Of a stretch of DNA of 64,000 nucleotides, positions 14,285 through 24,151 are shown one piece after another. Under the pieces are notes generated by a model. It did not search any database. It was not told the DNA's origin and saw only the letters and a program-made list of their open reading frames with translations. The position numbers and the translations under genes are program-made. The DNA comes from Corynebacterium genitalium ATCC 33030 (GTDB taxonomy: Bacteria > Actinomycetota > Actinomycetes > Mycobacteriales > Mycobacteriaceae): positions 1 through 64,000 of the forward strand of contig NZ_CM000961.1 in NCBI RefSeq assembly GCF_000143825.1, read 5' to 3'. Position 1 is the stretch's first letter, and every line of letters begins with the position of its first letter.

Positions 14285-16342
14285 TCAGCGGAAGTCTTCC
14301 AAGACGGCCAGCACGTCCTCGCCGTACTGTTCCAGCTTGGACGGGCCGATGCCGGAGATGTCCAGTAGTTCTGCGAGGCTTGCCGGCATCGCCTCGACGA
14401 CAGACAGAAGTGTCGCATCAGTGAAGACCATGTACGGCGGGTGCTGCTTCTCGCGGGCGGTGTCCAAGCGCCACTGCTTCAAGGCTGTGAATGCGGCCTC
14501 GTTGTAGGTCGGCTCGCACTCCTCGTGCCGGCCGAGGGTCTTCTCGGCGGGCGTGGTGATGGGGTTGCCGCACACCCGGCATCTCTTCGGACGCTTGAGG
14601 CGGTCAGGGGTGGTCTCGACGTCGAGCTGCGGGGCAATGCCGTCGAGGAACCGGGACCTGTCGCGACTCTTCCGGCCGCCCTCCTGGCGGGCAAACGACC
14701 ACGACAGGTGCAGGTGCTCGCGGGCGCGGGTGATGCCCACGTAGAACAGGCGCCGCTCCTCCTCAATCTGCTCGTCGCCAGCCTTGATCGCATGCGAGAT
14801 GGGCAGCGTCTTCTCCACCAGGCCAACAAGGAAGACCGCATCCCACTCAAGGCCTTTGGCGGCGTGCAGGCTGGCCAACGTCACACCGTCGACAGCCGGG
14901 GGCTGCTTCGACTCCGCGCGCTGGCGCAGCGACTGCAACACTCCGGGCAGCGAGTCTGCTTCCCCAGTGTTCACGATGTCGGCGATGAGCTCCACCAACG
15001 CGTTGAGTGTCTGCCACCGTTCACGCTGCTGCGCACCCTCGGGTTCCGTGGCACTCAGACCCAGCGGGGCGAAAGCGGTGCGGGCGACAGTCACCGGGTC
15101 GTCCGGCAGGTCGTTGCGGCGGGTGGCCTGCACGAGCACGCCGATCGCCTCGCGGATCTCTGGGCGGTTGAAAAAGCCTTCGCCGCCGCGGACTTGGTAG
15201 ACGATGCCAGCGTCAGACAACGTCTGCTCGAACACCGCCGACTGCGCGTTGAGGCGGTAGAGGATGGCGATCTCGCGGGGTGGGACGCCGCCGTCGATAA
15301 GCGTGCGGATCTGTGCCGCGACTTCGCGCGCCTCCGTCGGCTCATCAGCATAGGACGCGAACGTCGGCTCCGGGCCTGGTGCGCGCATGCCCTGCAGCTC
15401 AAGGCGGGTGCCAGCAGCGCGGCCGGTGGCTTTAGAGATCACGGTATTCGCCAGGTCTGTGACCTCGGGGGTGGATCGGTAGTCGCGCTGCAGCTTGACC
15501 ACGGTCGCGTGCCCGTACGTCCGCGAAAAGTTCAGCAGATAGTCCGGGGAAGCCCCGGTGAAGGAGTAGATGGTCTGGTTGGCATCGCCGACGACAGTCA
15601 GATCATCGCGCTGGCCCAGCCAGCCTTCAAGCACACGTTGCTGGAGCGGGGTGACATCTTGGTACTCGTCGACGACGAAGGTTTGGTACTGGGTGCGAAA
15701 CTCCTCGGCTACCGCCGGCGCGTTCTCCAGGGCACCGGCGACGTGGAGCAGAAGGTCATCGAAGTCGAGGGCCATGCCGTCGGGGCTCGTCTTGGATTGC
15801 TCGTACCGCTTGTACACGGCGGCGACCTTCTCCGCGTCCGTCGGCGGCTCACGGCGAGAGTTAGCGATGGTCTCGGCGTAGCTTTCCGGGGTGACTAGAG
15901 ACGCTTTGGCCCACTCGATCTCGCTGAGCAGGTCACGCACCATATCCTTGTGGGACTCGAGCCCCACAGAGCGCGCTGCGCGACCGACCAGCGGGAATTT
16001 GTTGTCAATGAGGTGCCACGGCATGTCGCCTGCTACCTGCGGCCAGAAGTAACGCAGCTGGCGCAACGCTGCAGCGTGGAACGTGCGGGCCTGCACACCG
16101 CCAATGCCCATGTCGCGCAAACGGTCACGCATCTCCCCTGCCGCACGCGAGGTGAACGTCACGGCGAGCACGCGCTGCGGGGCGACAAAACCTTGATCGA
16201 TGAGGTGCGCGATGCGGTAGGTGATGGTGCGCGTCTTACCGGTGCCAGCGCCGGCGAGAATGCACACCGGCCCGCGCGGAGCGGTGGCGGCGACGAGCTG
16301 ATCGGGGTCGAGCTGAGTTTCGAGCTGGCTCAGGTCGATCAT
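14285..16342 (-). CDS. uvrD2: ATP-dependent DNA helicase UvrD2
   Basis: 685-residue SF1A helicase. Walker A GAGTGKT lies at 31-37, Walker B in VVDEYQDVT, motif III around VVGDANQTIYSF and motif VI near the LFYVGITRAREHLH block. The C-terminal extension carries the tetracysteine segment (RCRVCG...HEEC) and an HRDC domain over about 600-685, the combination that defines actinobacterial UvrD2. It unwinds 3'-tailed duplexes in repair. The ATG lies 3 nt after the stop of the K+ channel gene, so it is cotranscribed in the adnA-adnB-channel-uvrD2 run. Confidence 0.95.
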   Translation of the reverse strand: MIDLSQLETQLDPDQLVAATAPRGPVCILAGAGTGKTRTITYRIAHLIDQGFVAPQRVLAVTFTSRAAGEMRDRLRDMGIGGVQARTFHAAALRQLRYFWPQVAGDMPWHLIDNKFPLVGRAARSVGLESHKDMVRDLLSEIEWAKASLVTPESYAETIANSRREPPTDAEKVAAVYKRYEQSKTSPDGMALDFDDLLLHVAGALENAPAVAEEFRTQYQTFVVDEYQDVTPLQQRVLEGWLGQRDDLTVVGDANQTIYSFTGASPDYLLNFSRTYGHATVVKLQRDYRSTPEVTDLANTVISKATGRAAGTRLELQGMRAPGPEPTFASYADEPTEAREVAAQIRTLIDGGVPPREIAILYRLNAQSAVFEQTLSDAGIVYQVRGGEGFFNRPEIREAIGVLVQATRRNDLPDDPVTVARTAFAPLGLSATEPEGAQQRERWQTLNALVELIADIVNTGEADSLPGVLQSLRQRAESKQPPAVDGVTLASLHAAKGLEWDAVFLVGLVEKTLPISHAIKAGDEQIEEERRLFYVGITRAREHLHLSWSFARQEGGRKSRDRSRFLDGIAPQLDVETTPDRLKRPKRCRVCGNPITTPAEKTLGRHEECEPTYNEAAFTALKQWRLDTAREKQHPPYMVFTDATLLSVVEAMPASLAELLDISGIGPSKLEQYGEDVLAVLEDFR

Positions 16343-16345
16343 CGG

Positions 16346-17464
16346 CTAGCGGTCCTCTTCCTCTGCGCGGGCGGCTTCGCTCAGGTCGTCCGGAGTCTCG
16401 TCGGTGTAGCGGATGTACAGCAGGCGGTCGCCCGGCTCGACGGTCTCCGCTTCCGGCGAATCGAGGCGGTAGAGCTCGCCGGAGCGGACCACGCCCAGCA
16501 CAATATCGGCGAGGTGCCGGGGGTTGGCGCCGACTTCGTCATCAATAATCGCGCGCTCAGCCACGGCGAAACCGGCATCGGGGCTGAGCAGGTCCTCGAT
16601 CATCTCCACCACCGTCGGTGTCGACGTAGCGATGCCGAGCAGGCGGCCCGCGGTTTCCGAGGAGATGACCACCGAGTCCGCCCCGGACTGCTCGAGCAGG
16701 TGCTGGTTCTCGCCTTCGCGTACCGACGCGACGATGTTGACCCCCTGGTTGATCTCGCGCACCGACAACGTGACCAAAACGGCTGTGTCGTCGCTGGACG
16801 GTGCGACCACCACGGAGCGTGCACGGCTCACACCGGCAATCTTCAACACGTCGGACTTGGTCGCATTGCCGTGGACGGCGATCAGGCCGCGGTTCTCCGC
16901 GTGGGACAGGGCCTCCTGGTTGTCGTCGATCACGACGATCTCCGACGGCGGCATGCCTTCTGCGATCAACGCCTCGACCGCGGAGCGGCCCTTCGTTCCA
17001 TAGCCGACGACGATGGTGTGGTTGCGCACGGTTTTCCTCCAGCGCTGCAGTTGCAGGGTCTTACGCGAGTCTTCGGTCAGGACGGACAAGGTGGTACCGA
17101 CGAGCAGCATCAGGAACGCCACACGCATCGGGGTGACCACCAAGATATTCACTAGGCGCGCCGTCTGCGTCACCGGGGTGATGTCGCCGTAACCTGTGGT
17201 GGATAGCGACACCGCCGAGTAGTACACCGCGTCAATGAAGGTGAGGTGCTCCGAATAACCGTCCTTGTCCAGCCACACAAGCACAGCGACGATGACAACA
17301 AGCAAGATGGCGTACAGGAACCGCCGGCTGATCAGTGCCCACGGCGTTGCCTTGTCCGCCTGCGGCAGACGGATGACATTTAGTAGAGCGTGGTCTGGCA
17401 ACGCCGTCAACTCGTCGCTGCGGTTATCGCGGAAACGGATCGGCGGACGAAACGATGGTGCCAT
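16346..17464 (-). CDS. Two-TM potassium channel with RCK (TrkA-N) domain
   Basis: 372 residues. TM1 (about 48-65), a pore loop with the K+ filter TTGYGD (89-94) and TM2 (about 103-128) are followed by a cytoplasmic RCK/TrkA-N domain opening with VVGYGTKG (Gly-rich NAD-type loop at 154-159), then a TrkA-C-like end. Channels of this MthK/Kch type are gated by ligands at the RCK ring. A strong AAGGAGGTGACCC site overlaps the adnB stop region. Lying between adnB and uvrD2 is conserved in mycobacteria (Rv3200c). Confidence 0.93.
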   Translation of the reverse strand: MAPSFRPPIRFRDNRSDELTALPDHALLNVIRLPQADKATPWALISRRFLYAILLVVIVAVLVWLDKDGYSEHLTFIDAVYYSAVSLSTTGYGDITPVTQTARLVNILVVTPMRVAFLMLLVGTTLSVLTEDSRKTLQLQRWRKTVRNHTIVVGYGTKGRSAVEALIAEGMPPSEIVVIDDNQEALSHAENRGLIAVHGNATKSDVLKIAGVSRARSVVVAPSSDDTAVLVTLSVREINQGVNIVASVREGENQHLLEQSGADSVVISSETAGRLLGIATSTPTVVEMIEDLLSPDAGFAVAERAIIDDEVGANPRHLADIVLGVVRSGELYRLDSPEAETVEPGDRLLYIRYTDETPDDLSEAARAEEEDR

Positions 17465-17475
17465 GGGTCACCTCC

Positions 17476-20400
17476 TTAATGCTGCATGTCTATATCGGAC
17501 TCTAGACCTCTTGCCGCGGCGGTTTGCAGCAGCTCCTCCAGCTCGCCGCGTTCTGGCAGGTCGTGCGGGGCGAAGTCTTCCCCGGTGCGGACGTAGAAGA
17601 ACACTGCGTTGACTGGCAGCCCGTCGCCGGCGATGCGTTTCCACGCCTCCCGGTAGACGGCCAGCTGCAGTTTCGCGGCCCGCATCTCCGTCGCCTGGGG
17701 TTTGGCGCCGGTCTTCCAGTCGACGATGGTCCAGCTGCCGTGCGGCGCCTCTGGTGTGGGCGCGTCACGGTACACAGCGTCAATGCGGCCGCGCACGCTC
17801 GCCGAGCCCAAGTCGATCTCAAAGGGGTGCTCGATGTGCGCCGGAGCGCGCTGCGCCCAGTGGCTGGCCTCAAAGGACGCCTTGAGGCGTGCCAGTGTGG
17901 TCGCGTCGACGTCGGGTTCGGTGTTGCCGGGCAGCTCGTCGTCGTCGAGAAGCGGGCGCGCACCGAAGAACCCCTCGATCCATTCGTGGAACGCTGTTCC
18001 GCGCTTGGCATAAGAGTTCGGTTTGAACGGCACCGGGCGGCGCGCGCGGCGGGCGAACTGCTCCGGGTTGGCGCGCAGCGCGACGATGTCGGAGGCGGTG
18101 AGCATTGCGGGCATGATGACCGGCACCGACGGGCTCATGGTGGCCTCATGCTCCTCGATCAGCGCTGTCACATCGCGCTCCCACAGCCCGTAGAGCTCAC
18201 CGGCGGTGAGCTGCGGCAGGTCCTTAAGGGCCGCGTTGACGCGCTCAGCGGCATCCACTGCGGCAGGCTCGGCGCTGTAGTGGGGCCAGAAGCCTTCGCG
18301 TTCGCGAATGTCCGTCAGCTCATCCGTCACTGTTCCGTCCCACCAGGACAACACCTCCGCCATATCCCGGAAGGGCAGGAAGTGGGAGTAGGGCTCCACC
18401 GGCTTCTTCCGCGTCGGAGAGATCCCGGACGCCGTGACCAAAAGACGCCGCTCCGCCCGGGTCACCGCGACGTAGAAGAGCCGAGCGGACTCTTCGGCAA
18501 GCTCAGCGGTCTTGTCCTTCTTGTACTGGTTGGTGAGCTTCTGGAAGTCGCTGCGGGTATCGGCTTCGGCGAGTGCGGTGTAGGAGTCGTCCGGGACCGT
18601 CGCTACGTAGCCGAGGAAGGTCTCCGCCGTTCCGCCGTACGTTGCGGCGTCAGCGTGGGCGACAGCGACGGTGCGCCATTCCAAGCCTTTCGCCTTGTGC
18701 GCGGTGAGGATCTGCACCCGGTCGCCGGTGTTCGCGACAGTGCCGGGCGCCAGACCGTCCTCATGCTCGGTGGCCAACTCCAGGTAGTTCAGGAAGCCTT
18801 CCAGATCCGCACCCGGATACGACGCGACCGTTTCAGCGAATTTGTCCAGATGCACAGTGCCGGTGTCGGAGGGGCGGGAGAGCACCTCGGTGCGGATGCC
18901 GAAGATGGAGACGATGTCATCGAACAGGTCCGGCAGGCGCTTGCCCAAGCTGCGCATGCGCAGGGCGCGCAGCTGCGAGGACAGCACCTGCAGGCGCGCC
19001 AGACCTTCCTCCGTGTAGCGCTCCGGCTCACCGAGGTCCGCCACCGCGTCGGCGAGGCCAACGGAGCGCTCGTTCTCACCGACGGCGTTCTCAGCCTCGC
19101 GGATCAGGTCGGTGAGCTGGGCTTGCAACCGTTCCCGCGGATCTGCATCAGGCCCCAGCCCCGCTACAGCGCTGTCGTCTTGGTCGTGCGCCCGGCCGCC
19201 GGCCAGGTTCACTGCTCGCCGAGACAAGGCCGTGATGTCTTTCAGCCCCAATCCGCATGCGGGGCCAGCCAGGATGCGCAGAGCAGCGGCAGAATCCTGC
19301 GGGTGAACAAGCATTTTCGCTACAGCAACCGCATCGGCGACCTCCGGCACGGTCAGGAGACCTGCCAGACCGACAATCTCATAAGGGATGCCGCGCTCCT
19401 CCAGAGCTTCAGCAATCAGTGCGGACTGTTTGTTCTTGCGCACCAGCACAGCCGAGGAGACATCACCGTGCTCCGCCAACTGCTCATGGAAGTCCGCGGC
19501 CAGCATGTCAGCGACGGCGGCGATTTCCTCGTCCACAGGCCCGTAGAAGCCCACCTCCACGTTACCGGGGTCAGACGCCGGATTCGGATTGAGCGGTTCG
19601 ACGGCGCGCTGCGGCCCCGGGGCGCCGAGCACGGCCGACGACACTGAGTTGGCCAGTGCCAGCACTTCCGGTGGGTTGCGCCATGAGGTGGTGAGCTGGG
19701 CTTTCGGGGCGGAGGCACCGTCGGCAAGCGGAAAGTCGTCGACGAACGCCTGCAGATTAGCGGCAGTGGCTCCGCGCCAGCCGTAAATCGCCTGCATCGG
19801 GTCACCGACGGCGGTGACGGTCAGCGGGTGCGGGTGCCGCGCGAGGTCGTCGCGGTTTTCGCCGAACAAGCTGCGCAGAAGCACGCGCTGGGCGTGGGAG
19901 GTGTCCTGGTATTCATCCAACATGACCACCCGGAAGCGGCCGCGTTGGCTCTCCCCGACCGACGGGTGGTTACTGGCCAGTTGCGCCGCGACGGACATTT
20001 GCTCGTTGAACGTGACCACTCCGCGTTCGCGCAGCTCGCGGCTGAGCTCCTCCGCGAGGTCGGTGTAGGCGGCGCGAAGACGCTGCTTGTCTATCCAGCC
20101 GCGGACTTCCTTGGCGTACTGCTCTTTCGCTCTGCCGCGGGGAAGGGCTGCGACGTTATCAATGAACGCCTCCGCTTCCTCCCGCACCCGCGACGGCGGC
20201 ATGAGGTCGTTGCCCATGTTGGCCACGAGCCGCAGCAGAGTGTCCACGACGGTGCTCACACCGGGGTTCGCATCGACACCGTCGAGCAAAGCGCCACCGT
20301 GATTGCTCACTACGTCCCAGGCGATGGAATGCAGCTCGGCATCGGTGATAAGCCGCGCGTCAGGCTCCACGGGGACGAGCAGGCCGTATTCGCGGATGAG

Positions 20401-20778
20401 GTCGCCGGCAAACGCGTCATAGGTGGACACGGTCGGCGCGATGACCTCGAGCGTCTCCGCGAGCCCGCCGCTGGGGTCCAAGTGGCGCACCAGCTGCTCA
20501 TTCGCGGCGAGCTTCTCCAACCGGGTACGAATGCGCCTACCCAGCTCGTGCGCGGCCTTTCGCGTGAACGTCAGGCCGAGCACTTCCTCCGGCCGGACGT
20601 AGCCGTTGGCCACCAGCCACACGACGCGGGCCGCCATCGTTTCGGTCTTGCCTGCGCCCGCGCCGGCGACAACGAGGAGCGGGCCGGGGTCTGCCCCGAT
20701 GACCGCCGCCTGCTGATCGGTCGGCGGGAACTTCTCCTTCAGATACCGCGACAGTGTCACGGGTTGCATGTCAGCCAC
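17476..20778 (-). CDS. adnB: AdnB subunit of the AdnAB helicase-nuclease
   Basis: 1100 residues: a UvrD-like motor domain followed by a PD-(D/E)xK nuclease. Walker A GAGAGKT is at 39-45, Walker B MLDEYQDTSHA, motif VI in LFYVAVTRAERRL. The nuclease motif is WTIVDWKTGAKPQ near residue 1040 with QLAVYREAW after it. With AdnA it resects double-strand breaks in Actinobacteria, replacing RecBCD/AddAB. The GTG start overlaps the adnA stop by 8 nt, so synthesis of the two subunits is translationally coupled. Confidence 0.95.
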   Translation of the reverse strand: MADMQPVTLSRYLKEKFPPTDQQAAVIGADPGPLLVVAGAGAGKTETMAARVVWLVANGYVRPEEVLGLTFTRKAAHELGRRIRTRLEKLAANEQLVRHLDPSGGLAETLEVIAPTVSTYDAFAGDLIREYGLLVPVEPDARLITDAELHSIAWDVVSNHGGALLDGVDANPGVSTVVDTLLRLVANMGNDLMPPSRVREEAEAFIDNVAALPRGRAKEQYAKEVRGWIDKQRLRAAYTDLAEELSRELRERGVVTFNEQMSVAAQLASNHPSVGESQRGRFRVVMLDEYQDTSHAQRVLLRSLFGENRDDLARHPHPLTVTAVGDPMQAIYGWRGATAANLQAFVDDFPLADGASAPKAQLTTSWRNPPEVLALANSVSSAVLGAPGPQRAVEPLNPNPASDPGNVEVGFYGPVDEEIAAVADMLAADFHEQLAEHGDVSSAVLVRKNKQSALIAEALEERGIPYEIVGLAGLLTVPEVADAVAVAKMLVHPQDSAAALRILAGPACGLGLKDITALSRRAVNLAGGRAHDQDDSAVAGLGPDADPRERLQAQLTDLIREAENAVGENERSVGLADAVADLGEPERYTEEGLARLQVLSSQLRALRMRSLGKRLPDLFDDIVSIFGIRTEVLSRPSDTGTVHLDKFAETVASYPGADLEGFLNYLELATEHEDGLAPGTVANTGDRVQILTAHKAKGLEWRTVAVAHADAATYGGTAETFLGYVATVPDDSYTALAEADTRSDFQKLTNQYKKDKTAELAEESARLFYVAVTRAERRLLVTASGISPTRKKPVEPYSHFLPFRDMAEVLSWWDGTVTDELTDIREREGFWPHYSAEPAAVDAAERVNAALKDLPQLTAGELYGLWERDVTALIEEHEATMSPSVPVIMPAMLTASDIVALRANPEQFARRARRPVPFKPNSYAKRGTAFHEWIEGFFGARPLLDDDELPGNTEPDVDATTLARLKASFEASHWAQRAPAHIEHPFEIDLGSASVRGRIDAVYRDAPTPEAPHGSWTIVDWKTGAKPQATEMRAAKLQLAVYREAWKRIAGDGLPVNAVFFYVRTGEDFAPHDLPERGELEELLQTAAARGLESDIDMQH

Positions 20779-23700
20779 GGGTGGTCACCTCCCCTTCCGG
20801 TTGCACCGGACAGATTGCTTTGACATGGCAAAAGTCGCAGTGCTTGCCTGTCACAGCGCGCAGCCGCGGCCCCGTCATCTCCGCAGGCAGCGTGGCAATG
20901 CGCGCCGCGAACTCCTCGAGTTGCTCCGCGTCCTTTGGGGCTTGGTGGGCAGCGGTCACCTTCACCTGGTCGCTGCCAGGGTAAATCAGCGTTCCCCCGC
21001 CGACGTCGAGGGAGTCGGTCTCACCCGCCGTCGCCACCGAGGCGTCTGTGCCCTCCCTGAGAGCCCCGCGCGACAGTGCGAGCTGGTAGGCGAACAGCTG
21101 CGGGTTTTCTTCCGCCTCTGCGGCAGACGGATGATTCTTGCCGGTCTTCAAGTCGACGATGTGGACCGCTCCGCTTTCCTCGCGCTCCAGCCGGTCGATC
21201 CGACCGCCGATGCGCAGCCCCGGTGCGACCTCCACGTCGACCGGAACTTCTGTGTCCACAAGCTCGAACGTGCCGCGCGTCTCCTCGACCCATTGCGCCG
21301 CGCGACCGAGCAGACGCGTGAACTCCCCCAGATCGCTGACCTCTTTCCAGGACGGAACGGTGAACAGTGCGCGGTATGCCTCCAGCGTGTCCGCTTGGGC
21401 GAGTTCCACATCGGCCCCGTTTCCGACAGCCTCGAAGAAGTAGTGCGCGAGCGTTCCGCGTGTCATTGCGTCGCTCGACGCAGGCGCGACATCGCGCTCC
21501 AGCACGTTGCGCATGGGGCATTCCAGTAGTCCTTCAATGCGCGAGGGCGACAGGCGTCCAGGCGGTTCCACGCCTTCGCTTATCGACGCCTCCCTGATCC
21601 CCCACCACTGACCCGGATCCGCCCCAGGCACACCGGCCTCGGCGAGGCGGGCGAGCTGGCGGGCAGCCTGTAGTTTGACGTCCTCGCTGGAGGACTCGTC
21701 GGTGATGGCGCGGCGCAGTTCAGCGACAATGTCTTCGACTGCGAGCACCCGGACCGGTGCCACATCGACGTGCACTTCTTCTCTGCCGGTGGTACTAGTG
21801 TCCACCCCGTCGAACAGGGTCTGCTGCTCAGCAGCTCCGGACGCGGCAGTGCCGGTGCTGACATGCTCCGGAATGGTGCCACGCGCGTCGGCGAACTGCT
21901 GCACGAAGCGCGAGGGCTCGATGACCTCATCCCCGTCCGGAGCGTCCACAGCGGTGACGATCACCTGCTCCGTCGCACGGGTGACAGCGACGTGGAAGAG
22001 GCGGCGTTCCTCCTTGAGGCGGTCCACGGTGTGAGAGACCGGTGTCGCTGGATCAATGCCTTGATCAACAAGGTCGATGAGGTCTTCCTGGCGCATGAGC
22101 GTGCCGGTCTCGCTCAGTGTGGGCCAGGACAGCTCTTGCACTTCGCTGACGATGACGCGGGCGAATTCACGCCCCGCCACACCGTGGGCCGTGAGCAACG
22201 GCACCGCGTCCGGAACGGCGGTGCGCCGGTCGCGCACACCGGTGGGCAACTCCTGCTCCTCAATGTGCGCGATGAAAGCCTCAATGGTGGCAGTCGGGCG
22301 ACGCTCAGTGAAGTCACCCGCTGCGTCGAACAGCGCCATCATCGCGTCAAGGTCACGGTCTGCCTGGGATCCGGCCGCCCCGCCGCGCAGCGCAATGGCC
22401 ATGAGGGATTCTGCCAGACCAGTCTGCGCCCAGACGGCCCAGAGCACCTCTTCGACGCTGCCGCCGTCGTCAAGCGAAGTGCGCCCAGCTTCCAGAACCC
22501 CGCGGATGCGGTCCAGGATGTCCAGCTCGCGCTGGGTGAGTATGGCTCCGAAATCGGGCAACTCTCCGCGCAACGCCAGCAGTTCGCTCAGCGTGTCCTC
22601 CGCGCGGACCTCTGGCCGCCAGCGGCGCAGGCCGCGCAGCAGACGACGCAACGTGACCGGATCTGCACCACCGACCGGTCCGAGCAGGAGCTCACGCCAG
22701 TGCGTGGCATCCAGACCGTTCAGAGCGCGCAGACCCAGCAGCATCGCAGCGACAATGCGTTGCTCCCCCAATACGAGGTCCGTCGGGTTGATCGCCACTG
22801 GCACCCCTGCTTGGAGGAGCGTGCGACGCAGCGGTTCGATCATCCCTACCGAGCGCACGACGACTGCCATGTCCCGCCACGGCACCCCCTCTTCCAGATG
22901 GGCGCGGCGCAAGGTGTCGGCTACGAACGCGTTGTTCATCGCGCCATCCGGAGCGATGACAGCGCGTGCAGTGGGAGTGCGCCGGGAAACACCGAGGTCG
23001 ATGGTGGGCGCGTCCAGATTCTTGAAGAACAACGGGGAGGCGCCACGGAACCGGAATACAGCCTGCTCCTCGTCACCACCCACCACGGCAAGGTCCGCCT
23101 CCGCGATGAGTTGGTTCACAAGGATGCCGGAGGCGGGGTCGAGGTGCTGAGCATCGTCGATAAACACTGTGCCCCACGTGCGCGGCAGCGGGCGCCGCAC
23201 GACCTCGGCCACGAGCTCGGAGGCGGAATAACTGCGAGCGCCGTAGAGCGCCATGACATCCTGGTACTCGGCGAGGAAATCCCCCGCCGCGGACCAGACC
23301 GGAATGCCGTGAGTGCGGCCCATGTCCCGCAGCTGACCGGGAGTGAGGGTGCGTTCAACGGCGCGGAGCAGGAAATCGCGCAGCTGGCGCGCAAACCCGA
23401 CCATGGGCAACGCAGGCCGCAGCTCCTCCGGCCACGAGCCAGTGCCGTCGGCGGCATTGCCCTGCAACAGCTCACGGATGGCGAAGTCCTGCTCAGCACC
23501 CGAAATCAACCGAATCAGGGTCGCCGCGGCGACCGCCGGATCCTCGCTAGCGCGAAGCAACGCGAAGGCCAAGGAGTGGACGGAGCGGGCGATCGGCTCG
23601 TCAGCGACGAACCCGGAAGAGGTGAGTTTCTCGGACAATTCCTCGCGCACGCGGGCTGCCGACTCCTTCGACGCTGTGACGAAGACGATGCTGGAGGGGT

Positions 23701-23893
23701 CCTGTCCAGCTGCGATGCGGGCGGCGGCAACGTCGATGAGGAAGCTCGTCACACCGGCCCCAGCCTCACCGGTGACCTTGTGCACACCGCGTTCGGGCAG
23801 ATCAACCGGCCACGACCGCGTGCTGTCGCGGCGGTCCCGGTGGACCAGGTAGGCCTGCGGGTTCGGAGGGAGAGTCAGGTGCGGCGAACTCAT
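20771..23893 (-). CDS. adnA: AdnA subunit of the AdnAB helicase-nuclease, degenerate P-loop
   Basis: 1040 residues with a UvrD-like domain and C-terminal nuclease (VHIVDLKTGKNH). A cysteine in LLECPMRN and the C-terminal CDFCHVKAIC set match the Fe-S cluster ligands of AddB/AdnA nucleases. The P-loop reads TGEAGAGVTSF at 41-51: the catalytic Lys is replaced by Val48, so ATP hydrolysis at this site is unlikely. As I recall, in mycobacterial AdnAB the AdnB motor does the work, so loss of the AdnA site is tolerable. It is first gene of the minus-strand repair run and lies downstream of a palindromic repeat (24021-24106). Confidence 0.93.
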   Translation of the reverse strand: MSSPHLTLPPNPQAYLVHRDRRDSTRSWPVDLPERGVHKVTGEAGAGVTSFLIDVAAARIAAGQDPSSIVFVTASKESAARVREELSEKLTSSGFVADEPIARSVHSLAFALLRASEDPAVAAATLIRLISGAEQDFAIRELLQGNAADGTGSWPEELRPALPMVGFARQLRDFLLRAVERTLTPGQLRDMGRTHGIPVWSAAGDFLAEYQDVMALYGARSYSASELVAEVVRRPLPRTWGTVFIDDAQHLDPASGILVNQLIAEADLAVVGGDEEQAVFRFRGASPLFFKNLDAPTIDLGVSRRTPTARAVIAPDGAMNNAFVADTLRRAHLEEGVPWRDMAVVVRSVGMIEPLRRTLLQAGVPVAINPTDLVLGEQRIVAAMLLGLRALNGLDATHWRELLLGPVGGADPVTLRRLLRGLRRWRPEVRAEDTLSELLALRGELPDFGAILTQRELDILDRIRGVLEAGRTSLDDGGSVEEVLWAVWAQTGLAESLMAIALRGGAAGSQADRDLDAMMALFDAAGDFTERRPTATIEAFIAHIEEQELPTGVRDRRTAVPDAVPLLTAHGVAGREFARVIVSEVQELSWPTLSETGTLMRQEDLIDLVDQGIDPATPVSHTVDRLKEERRLFHVAVTRATEQVIVTAVDAPDGDEVIEPSRFVQQFADARGTIPEHVSTGTAASGAAEQQTLFDGVDTSTTGREEVHVDVAPVRVLAVEDIVAELRRAITDESSSEDVKLQAARQLARLAEAGVPGADPGQWWGIREASISEGVEPPGRLSPSRIEGLLECPMRNVLERDVAPASSDAMTRGTLAHYFFEAVGNGADVELAQADTLEAYRALFTVPSWKEVSDLGEFTRLLGRAAQWVEETRGTFELVDTEVPVDVEVAPGLRIGGRIDRLEREESGAVHIVDLKTGKNHPSAAEAEENPQLFAYQLALSRGALREGTDASVATAGETDSLDVGGGTLIYPGSDQVKVTAAHQAPKDAEQLEEFAARIATLPAEMTGPRLRAVTGKHCDFCHVKAICPVQPEGEVTTRG

Positions 23894-23967
23894 GGATAAC
23901 AGTCTCTCATCTCACCCCGACACCGGGGCGGAACACGCCGCAAAGGATTGGAACACGTTTTCTAATC

Positions 23968-24029
23968 GGGTCCGGTGCGCGCCCCGCTCGGCGAATAGGG
24001 GTCCGGTGCAGGCCCCACCCGGCGAATAG
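23968..24029. repeat. Two tandem 31-bp repeats
   Basis: Units 23968-23998 and 23999-24029 both begin GGGTCCGGTGC and end CGGCGAATAG. The second unit runs into the left arm of the palindromic element. This 62-nt block fills part of the 258-nt gap between adnA and the TIGR02569 gene. Confidence 0.75.
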
Positions 24030-24106
24030 CTAGAGCCAGACAGCTAGATTGTCCGAATTTTGGCCCGAAACGGAGCCTTCTAGTCGTCTGAATCTAGCTA
24101 ATCGCC
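24021..24106. repeat. Intergenic palindromic element, copy A
   Basis: About 86 bp forming one long imperfect hairpin: left arm 24021-24050, right arm about 24077-24106, with outer arms GGCGAATAGCTAG and CTAGCTAATCGCC nearly complementary. It aligns without gaps to copy B at 34317-34403 (shared CTAG-rich arms containing CAGCTAG). It sits between two same-strand genes, upstream of adnA. Confidence 0.7.
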
Positions 24107-24151
24107 ATGGGGAGGGGGCTGCAGGCCTCGGCGAGCCCCAAGCGCAGACGG

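Noticed and set aside
17524-19647. 707-codon frame antisense to adnB
   Set aside because: Shadow frame.
23968-24029. CRISPR array
   Set aside because: Two directly abutting units with no spacers; a simple tandem duplication.
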